From contig JBBSBH010000022.1 of NCBI GenBank assembly GCA_038251405.1, positions 17,965-81,964 on the forward strand: a DNA stretch of 64,000 nt. The letters are read 5' to 3'. A model generated the notes under the pieces. That model made no database searches, was not told where the DNA came from, and worked only from the letters and a program-made list of their open reading frames with translations. The DNA comes from JADJLQ01 sp038251405 (lineage in GTDB: Bacteria > Bacteroidota > Bacteroidia > Chitinophagales > Saprospiraceae). A program made the translations under genes and the position numbers. Below, in pieces: positions 8,839 through 19,249 of the stretch. Position 1 is the first letter of the stretch. Every line of letters starts with the position of its first letter.

Positions 8839-11728
8839 ATGAAAAAAATTATTCATTTTTATTTTCTAATCCTTGCTTCTAATTTCATCTATGCAGATCA
8901 GTGGAGAATCCAACCTGGTAGATCCAACGATATTGCCATTGGAGCTAATGGAAGTGTTTGGATTATAAGTAATACAGCTTCCTTTTGGGGGGTTTACTAT
9001 ACAGAATTGGAATGGTTCCGGATGGAGTACTGTGGACGGAGGTGCAGTAAAAATTGCGGTAGATCCAGCTGGAAATCCTTGGGTCGTAAATGATGCTGGA
9101 CAAGTCTTCAAAAGATTAGGAGGAAGATGGGTATTGATTGCAGGCATATCTGGAAGAGATATTTCCATCGGGGCTAATGGTGCCGTATGGGTTCTATCCA
9201 GAGATCCAGCACCAGGTGGTTATGCAATAATGAATTATAATCCAATCACCAACACATGGCGTACCGTCGGGGGAGGAGGCATAAAAATTTCAGTAGCACC
9301 TAATGGGATGCCATTCGTAATAAATAGTAGTAAAAATATCTTTGAATACCAAAGTAATAGTGCTTGGGTAGTAAAGCCTGGAGCTGCAAATGATATTGCC
9401 ATCGGGGCAAATGGAAAGATGTGGGTTATCGGAAACAACTCCATTGGAGCAGATTTCGATATTCATCAATGGATGGGTACAGAGTGGAGCTCAATAGATG
9501 GAGGCGGTGTTCACATAGCAGTAGATAATCAAGGATATCCATGGCTGGTAAATAGCAATCATGAAATTTATAGGAGAGTTTTTACAGTGCCTGCGTATTC
9601 AACTGTCCCTACAGCAGAAAGAATAAATATGAACCATTTATTTACAGGAAAAATAAGTGCAGTGGCAATTAATCCTAACAATAATAATCATATTATAGTC
9701 TCTGGAGAGACCGGAGGATTATTTGAAACTTTAAATGGCGGAAGCAGCTCTAGAGTGTGGTCTGAAATAAGTGTTTTCAATCACCATTCTATTACTGATG
9801 TACTTATTTTACCTCAAGGCTCCAACTATGAGATCTGGGTAACTACCATTAAGAGTTTTGAAAACTCTACCAGCCCTCAAATTTGGAAGCGATCTACGCT
9901 AGGTGTTTGGAGTCGCGCTACTACTGCTTCCACTGTTGCTTTTTCGGCATCCAACACTTTCAGAGTCATTAAATCAAAAACATCAGACAAACTCTATGCT
10001 TACGGCCCTTACGGGATAGCCGTAAAAAATGTTGGAAGTGACAATTGGATTATAAAACCCGTACCTGTCGGTACTATCACCTCATTAGAAACATTACAAA
10101 ACGGCAATATAGCCGCCATCACCAGCATGGGATTTTATTACTCTGTCAATGATGGAGACACATGGATAACAGCTGTCTCTACAGGATTTGCCTTGCCTTC
10201 CATACCAGATCCTTATGGCAATAGGTTTACTTTAAAATCAGATCTAGCTGGAAATATATTATTGGCTAGTCAAAATATTGATGGTCAAACACAAGTATAT
10301 GCTAGTATAGATTTTGGTGATAGTTGGATAAAGGCTCCCAGTTTAGCAGGTAGGTATCCTCCAGGATATGGCGGTGGTGGTGGTTATAATTCAATTCAAC
10401 CCTACTATGATGCCACCTCCGGAACATTAGAGGTATACATATCCAATACATTAAACTCGTATTATAGCTTTGTTAGAGGTTCTACTCCATTTATCGCTGT
10501 GAATAATTTATTTGCATCGGGATTCCCTACCGATTATAATGCTGGTTTTGGATTTAATGCTTTACACCCAGATACTAGGCAAATTTTTAAATTAAGCCAA
10601 GGGTTAACCGAACCAAAACTAATAGTAACATCTGATGGGGGATTTAGTAGTGCTGGGATTTCTCCCACTTCAAGACCAGATTCGTACTCTTGGGCTATCG
10701 ACAATCATAGTTCAGGCTTGCATACATTGCAAATGTATAATATTACAGGCACTGATACAGAGATCTATTTTGGCACTCAAGATTGCACTTATGGATATAA
10801 TAACAATAGGACCTCCGGTACATGGGTTGATGGTGGGGGTACGGAAGGGTTTTTTGTAAAGAAAAATGGTAATGGTTTTTATGACAATATTACATTGAAG
10901 GGTTTAGATTCAAGAGTTGGAAAAGTTACTAATGGATGGACCTTGGTTACCGCTTGTGTACTACCAGGTAGTGCAGATTACTGGAATTCCCCTCTGGCAA
11001 ACTACAGTCGCCCAGTCAATTATTGTAAGGATGTTTATATTCAAGACTCGAGTACTAATGTATGGAAAATTACATATGACAAAGGCTGTACGTGGGAGAC
11101 GCTAGCCTCAAGTTATCGTACTTCTTCTTCCGGTCATCAGAATTCTGCTAAAGCATACTTTTCATTCAATACAAATAGAAACCCTGTTTTGACAGCTACA
11201 TTTGAATTAGAAGGTAGAACTATTATAGGAAACCTTGATGATGTATTAACGCGAAAATCTCGAGGCAGGTTTTGGCATTATGCGACTATGACAGGACATT
11301 TAGGCATTGCTTCGCTAGCTATTCAATTCATTAGAATACCTCTATACGCTGTAGATGCAAAAAATAGTAACAATGCAATCTCAGTAGAGGTGAATACGGG
11401 GATATTAAAAATGACCACAACCACAGGAAATCTCTGGAATGATGTTACAAGTTTTACGAATGCTTATTCTGAAAGTGGGAGATATTCCCTGACCTCTAGT
11501 GAGGGCAACTTGGCTATTACATTTGTTGAAATTTCGCCATTTGATCCATCAGTTTTTTTAGTAGGCACTTCAGAAAGAGGGATATTCATTTTAAAAAATA
11601 GTGGTACTACGTGGCAAAGAATAACTAGTAGCAGAAATTTATTCCAACCTACTGATGCACATTGGATTTCGGCTAAAGAGTTATTTGTATCCACCTATGG
11701 TACTGGCCTTTTTCGACTTAGGATATGA
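8839..11728 (+). pseudogene. tectonin-repeat/propeller secreted protein, frameshifted at a G6 run
   Basis: The 5' part (8839 on) encodes a signal peptide (KKIIHFYFLILASNFIYA) and the first tectonin-like repeat (NDIAIGANGSVWII). The reading frame then breaks at six G residues (8987-8992). In the next frame the repeat continues as GFTIQNWNGSGWSTVDGGAVKIAVDP, readable before a GTG at 9032, and runs to 11728 (about 898 residues from that codon). Removing one G restores a single protein of about 962 residues. Repeats IAIGANGKMWVIG and VAPNGMPFVINS follow to about residue 190 of the second part. Sortilin/BNR-like propeller blades (NGGSSSRVW, SINDGDTW-like SVNDGDTWITA, DFGDSWIKA) come next. The end TYGTGLFRLRI has no sorting domain. 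Cause: real frameshift, slippage switching, or sequencing error. Confidence 0.75.
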
Positions 11729-11735
11729 ATTATTT

Positions 11736-11863
11736 AGTGCTGCAAGGCTTTGGTACCATATCCAAATGGGAGCTCAGGACTACAGGATAGGTTACATGTG
11801 CTTTGTTTTCTTCAGAAAGTGGAAAGCCTCTGGGCTAAGATGATAAAGATGATGATGTTGTAG
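11736..11863 (+). pseudogene. decayed T9SS sorting domain
   Basis: It aligns with the last ~37 codons of the 7005-8753 gene. Readable pieces are GTISKWELRTTG, an in-frame TAG, VTCALFSSESGKPL, then a one-base insertion, then AKMIKMMML and a stop. It sits just behind the propeller gene, which lacks a sorting domain, so it may be that gene's lost C-terminus. Confidence 0.75.
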
Positions 11864-11883
11864 AAAAATAATTCAAAAAATGC

Positions 11884-11924
11884 AAAGCCATTCCTATATT
11901 TTTTTCACGAGGGATGGCTTTTAT
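11884..11924 (+). terminator. intrinsic terminator
   Basis: AAGCCATTCC (11885-11894) pairs over 10 bases, with one G-T wobble, with GGGATGGCTT (11911-11920). A T-rich tail follows. It closes the propeller/T9SS block. Confidence 0.8.
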
Positions 11925-11969
11925 TATAAATCTTAAACATATTCGCTACATTTAATAAAAAATCAACTT

Positions 11970-12476
11970 ATGCAAGGGAAATCAAACAGCATTTTTAATA
12001 TAGGTATGGGCGCTCTACTCATCATGATCATCGTATCACTATCTTTCACTTATACATCCAACTCGGATTTGGCTAAACTGAAAGCAGAAAATGAATCTTT
12101 GAAAAACGAATTGAAATTGATGGCCAAGACTCAAGAGGCTTCTATTAAAAAATTTGGAGATCAAAAGGCCTTTATGGATTTTCTTAAAAATGACAAACAA
12201 GTAAATGGGTTTAATTCTATCAAACTCAACAAAAGTGTATTGGAAAAATTGCTTTTAGCTTTTAACCAAAGTAAAGAAAGCATGATTAGAGTCAGTATTG
12301 TCAATCTTAGATCTAACCAATTAGGGTTATCCTTTAATAATTCAATTTTATTCGGCTTTGCGACTGCATCAGTATCATCACCTATAATGTGTCCCTCACA
12401 ATGCAGAGATACATCGGCTCAGAATGTTGGCATCATTTTGAATTCTCCGAAAATTTCAAATCATATTCCATTCTAG
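11970..12476 (+). CDS. hypothetical membrane-anchored coiled-coil protein
   Basis: A 168-residue protein that I do not recognise. Residues 14-33 (GMGALLIMIIVSLSFTYTS) form one transmembrane or uncleaved signal segment. Residues 36-60 are a heptad-like coiled coil (LAKLKAENESLKNELKLMAK). The remaining ~100 residues are mixed polar and end with two cysteines (CPSQC). The next gene starts nine bases after its stop, so it is probably cotranscribed with the hybrid sensor kinase. That spacing suggests, but does not show, an accessory role in sensing. Confidence 0.6.
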   Translation: MQGKSNSIFNIGMGALLIMIIVSLSFTYTSNSDLAKLKAENESLKNELKLMAKTQEASIKKFGDQKAFMDFLKNDKQVNGFNSIKLNKSVLEKLLLAFNQSKESMIRVSIVNLRSNQLGLSFNNSILFGFATASVSSPIMCPSQCRDTSAQNVGIILNSPKISNHIPF

Positions 12477-12485
12477 CATCCTCTA

Positions 12486-15400
12486 TTGAGAATAGTATTT
12501 GGGCTAATTTTATTTTATTTCTGTCTGATTTGCTATGGTCAGACTTCGTGGCATTCATTTAATAATATATCTGCACCACAAGGACTACCAACAGGCATTA
12601 TTACAGCTATCGTGCAAGATAGGTCTGGCTTTTTATGGTTTGGCACTAAAGAAGGTCTCTTTTCTTACGACGGACGCATAATAAAAACCTATGTTCATCA
12701 GTACGATGATGATCGATCGATTTCGGATAACTACATCACAGCCTTTTTACTAGATCATAACCAACGGCTTTGGATAGCTACTCGCCATGGACTAAATGTA
12801 TATGATGATAAACGGGATGACTTTATTAGAATTAAGTTGGACTCTTTATTCCCCAAAGTATCGTACTCTGTGGAAGATATACTATGTATGCAAATGGATA
12901 AAAATGGATGCATATGGATGGGAGGATTTGGGAGTGGATTGACTAAACTTTGTTTCCTGGAGGATGGTCTGCAAGTAAAAAATGCAATATCCTTTGAGCA
13001 AGGAAAAGTAAACTCTCCATTTCCAGTTAAATATGTATGGTCCATACTTTTAGATCATCAAGGCAATGGGTGGATCGGCACAGCAAAAGGTTTAATAAGA
13101 TTCGATCCCTATGCTAAGGACATTTCGTTTAAAAACTATACCAAAAGCTCTTCAGGGATTTCCGATGATTATGTGTTGAGCTTGTTTTCAGACAAGCAAG
13201 GAAATGTATGGATGAGCTCGATGGATGCGATGCTCGATGTCATACCTCATTCTTCAATAGTTGGCCAAGATAAAGACCCAGTTTTTATCAAAGCAATGTC
13301 ATTGGTTCGAGAGAAACTAGATTTTTCTCAAGAGACCATATATACAGGCAGCGGAACCAAGGATGGTTATATATGGTTAGGCACTCAGTCTAAGGGTATA
13401 CTAAAAATGAAAGTCGAATTCGATAAGGGTCTTGCTATATCCTTTGATCAAACTGCTAATTTTAGACATTCATATACTCAATTTTCATCTTTATTAGGTG
13501 ATGCCATTTTCTCTATTTTTGAGGATACCAAGGGTAATGTTTGGATTGGAAACGATAAAGGGGTAAGCCAGTACATTCAAATCAAACAAAAAATGGATGT
13601 CCTTCATCTAGCAGACAAAGGTCTATTAGTAGGTAATTCTTTGACAAGCATCACTGAGTGGCATGGACATAGCTTTTTTTTATCGGGGTCTGATTCTATC
13701 TATTGTATTCGTAATGGTACCACAGAGATAAAACCTTTTTTTTATGATAAAAATATAAGAGGGATTACCGATATGGTATTTACTCCATCGGGCGATCTTT
13801 ATATCTCTTCTATTCTCAATGGTGTGATTCATGTTTCATCGCAAGAATTGGATCGATACCTACATAAAATAAATAAAATAATAAATAAGTCCAATCGAAT
13901 AAAAATAGATCATCGATATGATATCACCGTCAATGGACTATGCGCCATAGATGATCAGTATGTTTTTTTTGCTGGTCTCAATCATGCAGGGTTTATACAT
14001 ATACTCTCTGATAGTGTCCAAGAACTAGTAACACCAGATGATCACTTTCCTCAATTTAAAAAATGTATGCTTATCGGTCATCAAATATTTATCGCCAGTG
14101 AATCGGGTTTATTCGTAGTAATTGATAGATCAATAATAATCTATAAACCTGCTAACGGTAAAGAAATCAATGAACGGATCAATTGCATCTGTCACCATAA
14201 AGCAAACATTTATTTAGGTACGGCCAATGGTTTGATCATAGTAAATACAGCAATTGATTCATTAAAATATTTTACGTTAACGGATGGGCTGGTAGGAAAT
14301 AATATTCAATCCATCGTAAGTGATGATAATGGCAGAGTGTGGTTAGCGACTCGATCCGGGCTTTCTTGCCTTGACCCTGCCACCCATCACTCGATTAATT
14401 ATACAGAGAAAGATGGATTGCTTTCTAATCAACTAAATCGTTTAGCTCTGCGGGATAGTATTCTTTTGATCACTAGTGAAAATGGGTTAAATAGCCTTTC
14501 TACACATGATCGAATTAGTGAAGAGAATAATTCTGCCATACACTTGATAGACTTTAAAATATCTGGAACATCTATTTTGAAAAATAAAAACTCCATAAAC
14601 GCTATTAATTATATGTACAATAGATCTATAAAGCTACCCTGGTACGTAAATAATTTTAGTGCTGAGTTTACAGTACCAGAGTTTAATCATCCAGATAATG
14701 TTGAGTATCAATATCGATTGGTACCGTTCGATAAAGAATGGATACAGAGTGGCAATGAAGGCAAAGCGAATTATACTAATTTGCCCGCGGGTAATTATTC
14801 ACTTAGCTTAAAATATAAAATCAAATCGGGAGAGTGGCACATTCAGGATAATTCAGTCAGCATAGTAGTAGGCACAGCATGGTTTAGATCGTGGTGGTTT
14901 TATGGATTGTGCGGTATCAGCTTCGCTGGCTTGATCTATGGGTACTATCGAATGCAAATCAGACAATTTTCCCGACTGCAAGACACGAAAAATACTATAG
15001 CCGCCGATCTACACGATGAGATAGGTAGCACGATCACTAGCATTAATATATTGGGAAAAATATTGGAACAATCTATTTCTGCTACAGACACTTCATCAAA
15101 AAAAATAATAGATCAGATCACTACACAAAGCAAAAACATACAGCAAAATCTAAGTGATATAGTATGGAGTATACGACCTGAAAACGAATTGGCTGAAAAC
15201 CTAGAGATCCGGGTGAGAGAATTTTTAGATCGCACACTAGAGCCCTTGGGAATAGATGTAAAATTCGAAATAAGTGGCAAAAAATCAGATCATCGTTTAA
15301 ACGAAATATATCGCAAAGAAATATTATTGATACTTAAGGAAGCTATTAATAACATTGCAAAGCATTCCAATGCAACTCAAGTAAAAATTTCATTTACATA

Positions 15401-15572
15401 TCTACGAGATCAAGTCATCATAAGTATTGAAGACAACGGTTCATCGAAAATCAATGTAAGCTCAGGTACCGGCATCAAGTCTATGCAAGCAAGAGCTGAA
15501 AAACTGAAAGGAAGTCTACAATGGGATCACACCAATGGCAATCGTATAAAATTAAGTATACCGCTAGTATAA
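12486..15572 (+). CDS. two-component sensor with periplasmic beta-propeller and HisKA_3 kinase
   Basis: A 1028-residue sensor read from a TTG start. A signal peptide (RIVFGLILFYFCLICYGQ) leads into a periplasmic Reg_prop propeller with repeats such as DRSGFLWFGTKEGLFSYD, DHNQRLWIATRHGLNVYD and DNGRVWLATRSGLSCLD. A Y_Y_Y-type domain (YQYRLVPFDKEW ... YTNLPAGNYSL) ends near residue 800. One transmembrane segment (WWFYGLCGISFAGLIYGYY) precedes LHDEIGST with the histidine near 843. The HATPase domain has EAINNIAKHSN and GTGIKSMQARAE. It lacks the AraC output of many such hybrid sensors, so it needs a separate LuxR-type regulator; the one at 400-1026 is the only one in the window. Propeller sensors of this type often sense glycans. 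Confidence 0.88.
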   Translation: MRIVFGLILFYFCLICYGQTSWHSFNNISAPQGLPTGIITAIVQDRSGFLWFGTKEGLFSYDGRIIKTYVHQYDDDRSISDNYITAFLLDHNQRLWIATRHGLNVYDDKRDDFIRIKLDSLFPKVSYSVEDILCMQMDKNGCIWMGGFGSGLTKLCFLEDGLQVKNAISFEQGKVNSPFPVKYVWSILLDHQGNGWIGTAKGLIRFDPYAKDISFKNYTKSSSGISDDYVLSLFSDKQGNVWMSSMDAMLDVIPHSSIVGQDKDPVFIKAMSLVREKLDFSQETIYTGSGTKDGYIWLGTQSKGILKMKVEFDKGLAISFDQTANFRHSYTQFSSLLGDAIFSIFEDTKGNVWIGNDKGVSQYIQIKQKMDVLHLADKGLLVGNSLTSITEWHGHSFFLSGSDSIYCIRNGTTEIKPFFYDKNIRGITDMVFTPSGDLYISSILNGVIHVSSQELDRYLHKINKIINKSNRIKIDHRYDITVNGLCAIDDQYVFFAGLNHAGFIHILSDSVQELVTPDDHFPQFKKCMLIGHQIFIASESGLFVVIDRSIIIYKPANGKEINERINCICHHKANIYLGTANGLIIVNTAIDSLKYFTLTDGLVGNNIQSIVSDDNGRVWLATRSGLSCLDPATHHSINYTEKDGLLSNQLNRLALRDSILLITSENGLNSLSTHDRISEENNSAIHLIDFKISGTSILKNKNSINAINYMYNRSIKLPWYVNNFSAEFTVPEFNHPDNVEYQYRLVPFDKEWIQSGNEGKANYTNLPAGNYSLSLKYKIKSGEWHIQDNSVSIVVGTAWFRSWWFYGLCGISFAGLIYGYYRMQIRQFSRLQDTKNTIAADLHDEIGSTITSINILGKILEQSISATDTSSKKIIDQITTQSKNIQQNLSDIVWSIRPENELAENLEIRVREFLDRTLEPLGIDVKFEISGKKSDHRLNEIYRKEILLILKEAINNIAKHSNATQVKISFTYLRDQVIISIEDNGSSKINVSSGTGIKSMQARAEKLKGSLQWDHTNGNRIKLSIPLV

Positions 15573-15619
15573 AATAGGATACTCCATAAAGCTTTCATAT
15601 CTATAATGAAGGTTCCCAC

Positions 15620-17383
15620 TCAACTCACCCTATCCCCTTTCAACAACATATCCACAGCATGATCGAATGATCCGGCCCGGATCACTTCACCAGCATTAAC
15701 AAAAAATATTTCATCTGCGTTTTTGATAGTATTTAATCTATGAGCAATAATAACCCGAGTGGTCGTAACGGGTAATTTATGAAGTATTTCCTCCAATAGT
15801 TTCTCCGTCATCGTATCTATATTGGCAGTCGCTTCATCCAGGATTAATAGCTCGGGATTGCGCAATACAGCTCGCATAAATGCAATGATTTGCTTTTGTC
15901 CAATACTAATACTATCTCCACCTGACACTATGTCTGTATCTAATCCTTTATCGAATATATTAACCAGGGAGGCCAATCCTATAGTATTAATTTTATCAAT
16001 GAGTTGATCGTTCGAAAGACCAATATAATCTTCATTACTATACAAAATATTGTCCCTTAAGGTGCCGGTGAATAGAAAAGGATCCTGCAATATAAATCCT
16101 ATTTTTTTTGATCTTTCATTTGGTTGATAACTGCGTATGTCCTTACCATTCAATAATACCTGGCCACTCAAAGGATCATATAACCGTGCGATCAATAATG
16201 CTGTAGTGGTCTTTCCGCCACCGGTAGGCCCTACGAATGCATAGGTCTTTCCAGATTCTAAAATAAAATTTATATGGTGCAAGATTTCACTTCCTTCTTC
16301 ATAACCAAAAGACACATCTTTGAATTCAAGCAATTTAACGCCGGAAGAATCTACTGCATGGGAAGGTCGAATTTGAAGATCAGATTCAAGATTGAGGAGG
16401 TATGATATCCTATCCCATCCAGCCATAGCTGCCTGGAAATTGGCCCATAAGGCTGCAATCTGTCGCAATGGATTGTAAAAATTTACAGCATATGCCAAAT
16501 AAGAAACCAGCAAACCAATAGAAAACTGACCTTTTGAGATCATGTAAATACCAAGTGTAAGAACTGTCAATTGTGCAATCGATGCAAACAATCCATAAAC
16601 GGGAACAAAAACAGCATTAGCTATGCCTGCATTGATTGCGGTGGCATAGTTTTTACTATTCGCTTCATTAAATCGCTGTAAAAAATAATCTCTGCGATTG
16701 AAGGCAATGATCACTTTAAAATTATGTAATGACTCCTGGATTTCTGCACTAAGACCACCGGCTGTCTGCATAGTCAATGCATTTCTTTTTTTCACCCACG
16801 GAGATATTATTTTTGTAAATAGAAATATTACCAGGCCTGGCAATAAAGTAGCTACACCTAATTTGAAATTAATGATCAATAGAAAAATGCCTGCCCCTGT
16901 CATAGTCATTATAGTTCCTATGAATTGCATGAGGGACTGCGAAAAAAATGTATTTATCTTGTCCGTATCATTATTGACTCTGGAGATAAGATCACCTGCT
17001 TTGTTTTTATTAAAAAAGCTAACAGGAAGCTCTTGTAATTTATTAAAAATGGTATTTCGAAGCTTGAACAACATGCGTTGGCCTACGCCACCCATCAATC
17101 TTGTCTGGAAATAAGCAGCAAAGAATGCTAGAATGTACATGCACAATAATATGAAAGCCCATCTTAATACACCAGGATAATCCTTATGTACCACATGTGT
17201 ATCAATCACATGCCCGATGATATAGGGCCCCAGTAGGTTTAGAGTAGAATTGATAAGAATAGCAAATAAAGCGAGGTATAAATACTTTCCTTCTTCCGAA
17301 ATCAATCGCAATAGTTTTCTCAATGCCTGCACTGAAGAGATCTTGGGCGAAGCGCTCGCGATATCATTTAGATTGTAATTCAT
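15620..17383 (-). CDS. ABC exporter half-transporter, catalytically competent NBD
   Basis: A 587-residue fused membrane/ATPase half-transporter. Six transmembrane helices lie in residues 35-320. The ATPase domain has Walker A GPTGGGKTT, Walker B LLILDEAT with the catalytic glutamate, and an H-loop histidine (IIAHRLNT). Its signature motif is degenerate (SISIGQK instead of LSGGQ). It overlaps the 3' end of the partner gene by 20 bases, so the two are translated together. With the partner it should make one functional ATP site (its Walker A/B plus the partner's LSGGQ). The substrate is unknown; lipids or drugs are usual. Its last ~108 bases are duplicated at 126-233. Confidence 0.9.
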   Translation of the reverse strand: MNYNLNDIASASPKISSVQALRKLLRLISEEGKYLYLALFAILINSTLNLLGPYIIGHVIDTHVVHKDYPGVLRWAFILLCMYILAFFAAYFQTRLMGGVGQRMLFKLRNTIFNKLQELPVSFFNKNKAGDLISRVNNDTDKINTFFSQSLMQFIGTIMTMTGAGIFLLIINFKLGVATLLPGLVIFLFTKIISPWVKKRNALTMQTAGGLSAEIQESLHNFKVIIAFNRRDYFLQRFNEANSKNYATAINAGIANAVFVPVYGLFASIAQLTVLTLGIYMISKGQFSIGLLVSYLAYAVNFYNPLRQIAALWANFQAAMAGWDRISYLLNLESDLQIRPSHAVDSSGVKLLEFKDVSFGYEEGSEILHHINFILESGKTYAFVGPTGGGKTTTALLIARLYDPLSGQVLLNGKDIRSYQPNERSKKIGFILQDPFLFTGTLRDNILYSNEDYIGLSNDQLIDKINTIGLASLVNIFDKGLDTDIVSGGDSISIGQKQIIAFMRAVLRNPELLILDEATANIDTMTEKLLEEILHKLPVTTTRVIIAHRLNTIKNADEIFFVNAGEVIRAGSFDHAVDMLLKGDRVS

Positions 17384-19118
17384 AGTTGCTGGTGCTTTGT
17401 TGTGAATTATAAATCTGTATATATTCGGGGTTTTGCCTTATTAGATCAGCGTGTATTCCAGTAGCTACTATCTCACCTTCCATCAATACGATAATAAGAT
17501 CATACCATTTGGCGGTGTCGATTTTTTGAGTTACCGATAGAAGCGTAGTATCAGGATAATTCTTTTTTAGATTATTTAGTATTTTCATTTCCGTATTGCT
17601 ATCCACACGGGCAGTGAAATCATCGAGCAATAATATTTTTGGATTAATCGCCAATGCCCTGGCAAGCATGATTCGTTGCTTTTGCCCACCGGATAGACTA
17701 CTACCTCTTTCTGTGACTATCGTATCCAAATGATCGGGAAGATGATCAATAAAATCTTTTAGCTCAGCAGTTTCAATGGCTTTCTGCAAGGATACCTCGT
17801 CTACTTTTTTATTGAATGCAATGTTTTCACGGATACTCATATTGAATAAGATGCTATCTTGAAAAACAAAACCAACCTGGCTATAAAAGTTTTCCTTGAT
17901 ATAATCATCTATATTGACTCCATCAAAAGTCAGAGTTCCTTCACTTGGTTTTATCAATCCAGTCAATAAATATAGTAGCTGTGTCTTACCTGCTCCGGTA
18001 GGTCCAATTATTGCTAAAGATGATCCTGCTTTTACTTCAAAGCTTACGTTCTTTAATGCAGGTTTTTGTCCATACAATACGGATACATTTTTTAATTCTA
18101 TTTTTCCAGTCAATGAAGTATTGACAGATGCTTTATTCTCGATTACCGGCGTATTGAGCACAGAACTGATACGTGAATAGCTAGCCGTAGCTTGCGCTAT
18201 CACATTACTCATAAAGCCAATGACCAAAATGGGAAAGATCAGCATGGATAAATAACTGGAAAACGCTGCAAAATCACCCAAAGTCATACTCCCACCTATT
18301 ACAAATCGACCACCTAAGGTCAATATGGCAAGACTAGCCAGGTTAGCGGTAAATATGATGATGGGTATCAACGCTGCAAATAATTTGAGTATGCTCATTC
18401 CCAGCGCCATGCCTCTTTTATTGGCTTCTAAGAATTTTTCATATTCCAGATGTTGTGAATTAATGACACGTATGATAGCAGATCCCAGTATACTTTCATT
18501 GATAACTTTATTAAGTCGATCAATCACTTGCCGACTTTGAATAAATATGACTCTAACTTTTTTCAATACAAAAAAGAAAGCTCCTCCGATGACCGGCACT
18601 ATAGCAACAACTGCCAGAGCTAATCTCCAATTGATGGAAAACAATAAGATGCAAGCTCCAATAATAATGATGATAGATGATGCTATAGAGACTATAGCCT
18701 GGGATACAAACATTTTTATCGAATCCACATCAGCAGTAAGATTGGTCAATAATTTAGAAGGATTGCATTCCTCTATGTAGGCGAATGACTGAACAGACAA
18801 TTTGGTAGCCAATCGTGTGCGAAGATCTTTGGCAACTTTCTCCGAAGCGTACACTTGTACATAATTTTGCAACGCGGTGAAAATAAAAATAACCAAAGAG
18901 GCAATTAAATAAGTAGTTATTATTTGGGAAACTATATAGTGCGTAGGATATGCATCGATTGCATTGGCTATGATTTTGGGCAATAAAAGGTTGATACCAT
19001 TTCCAAGCAAAGCAAAAATAATCATGAATAAAACCAATCGTTTGTAAGGAACCAGCAGGCTAAATACACCTGGTCCTTTTGGTGCTGTGGGACTATAAGC
19101 CTTGGATGGAATTGCCAT
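17364..19118 (-). CDS. ABC exporter half-transporter, partner with degenerate ATP site
   Basis: A 584-residue half-transporter with six transmembrane helices (residues 30-300) and an ATPase domain. Walker A is GPTGAGKT and the signature is canonical (LSGGQKQR). Walker B ends LLLDDFTA, with aspartate in place of the catalytic glutamate, and the H-loop histidine is replaced by glutamine (LSVTQKID). These changes complement the partner's degenerate signature, the pattern of heterodimeric exporters such as BmrCD or TM287/288. It is first in a two-gene operon. Start ATG at 19118 is the natural one. Confidence 0.9.
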   Translation of the reverse strand: MAIPSKAYSPTAPKGPGVFSLLVPYKRLVLFMIIFALLGNGINLLLPKIIANAIDAYPTHYIVSQIITTYLIASLVIFIFTALQNYVQVYASEKVAKDLRTRLATKLSVQSFAYIEECNPSKLLTNLTADVDSIKMFVSQAIVSIASSIIIIIGACILLFSINWRLALAVVAIVPVIGGAFFFVLKKVRVIFIQSRQVIDRLNKVINESILGSAIIRVINSQHLEYEKFLEANKRGMALGMSILKLFAALIPIIIFTANLASLAILTLGGRFVIGGSMTLGDFAAFSSYLSMLIFPILVIGFMSNVIAQATASYSRISSVLNTPVIENKASVNTSLTGKIELKNVSVLYGQKPALKNVSFEVKAGSSLAIIGPTGAGKTQLLYLLTGLIKPSEGTLTFDGVNIDDYIKENFYSQVGFVFQDSILFNMSIRENIAFNKKVDEVSLQKAIETAELKDFIDHLPDHLDTIVTERGSSLSGGQKQRIMLARALAINPKILLLDDFTARVDSNTEMKILNNLKKNYPDTTLLSVTQKIDTAKWYDLIIVLMEGEIVATGIHADLIRQNPEYIQIYNSQQSTSNYELQSK

Positions 19119-19249
19119 TGAGAATTATTGTCGAAAGATAAGTTGTAATTTATTTGTAAAGAATAAAAATCAAAAGTATGGAAAAAATAAAAGCCATTAG
19201 GGTTACATTTTTTCATAAGTTTATCCCTATTAATTAAAGACTTTAACTT

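Noticed and set aside
8839..9093. Separate 84-codon gene
   Set aside because: After codon ~50 its reading turns into unrelated residues while the next frame continues the tectonin repeat. It is the 5' piece of a frameshifted gene.
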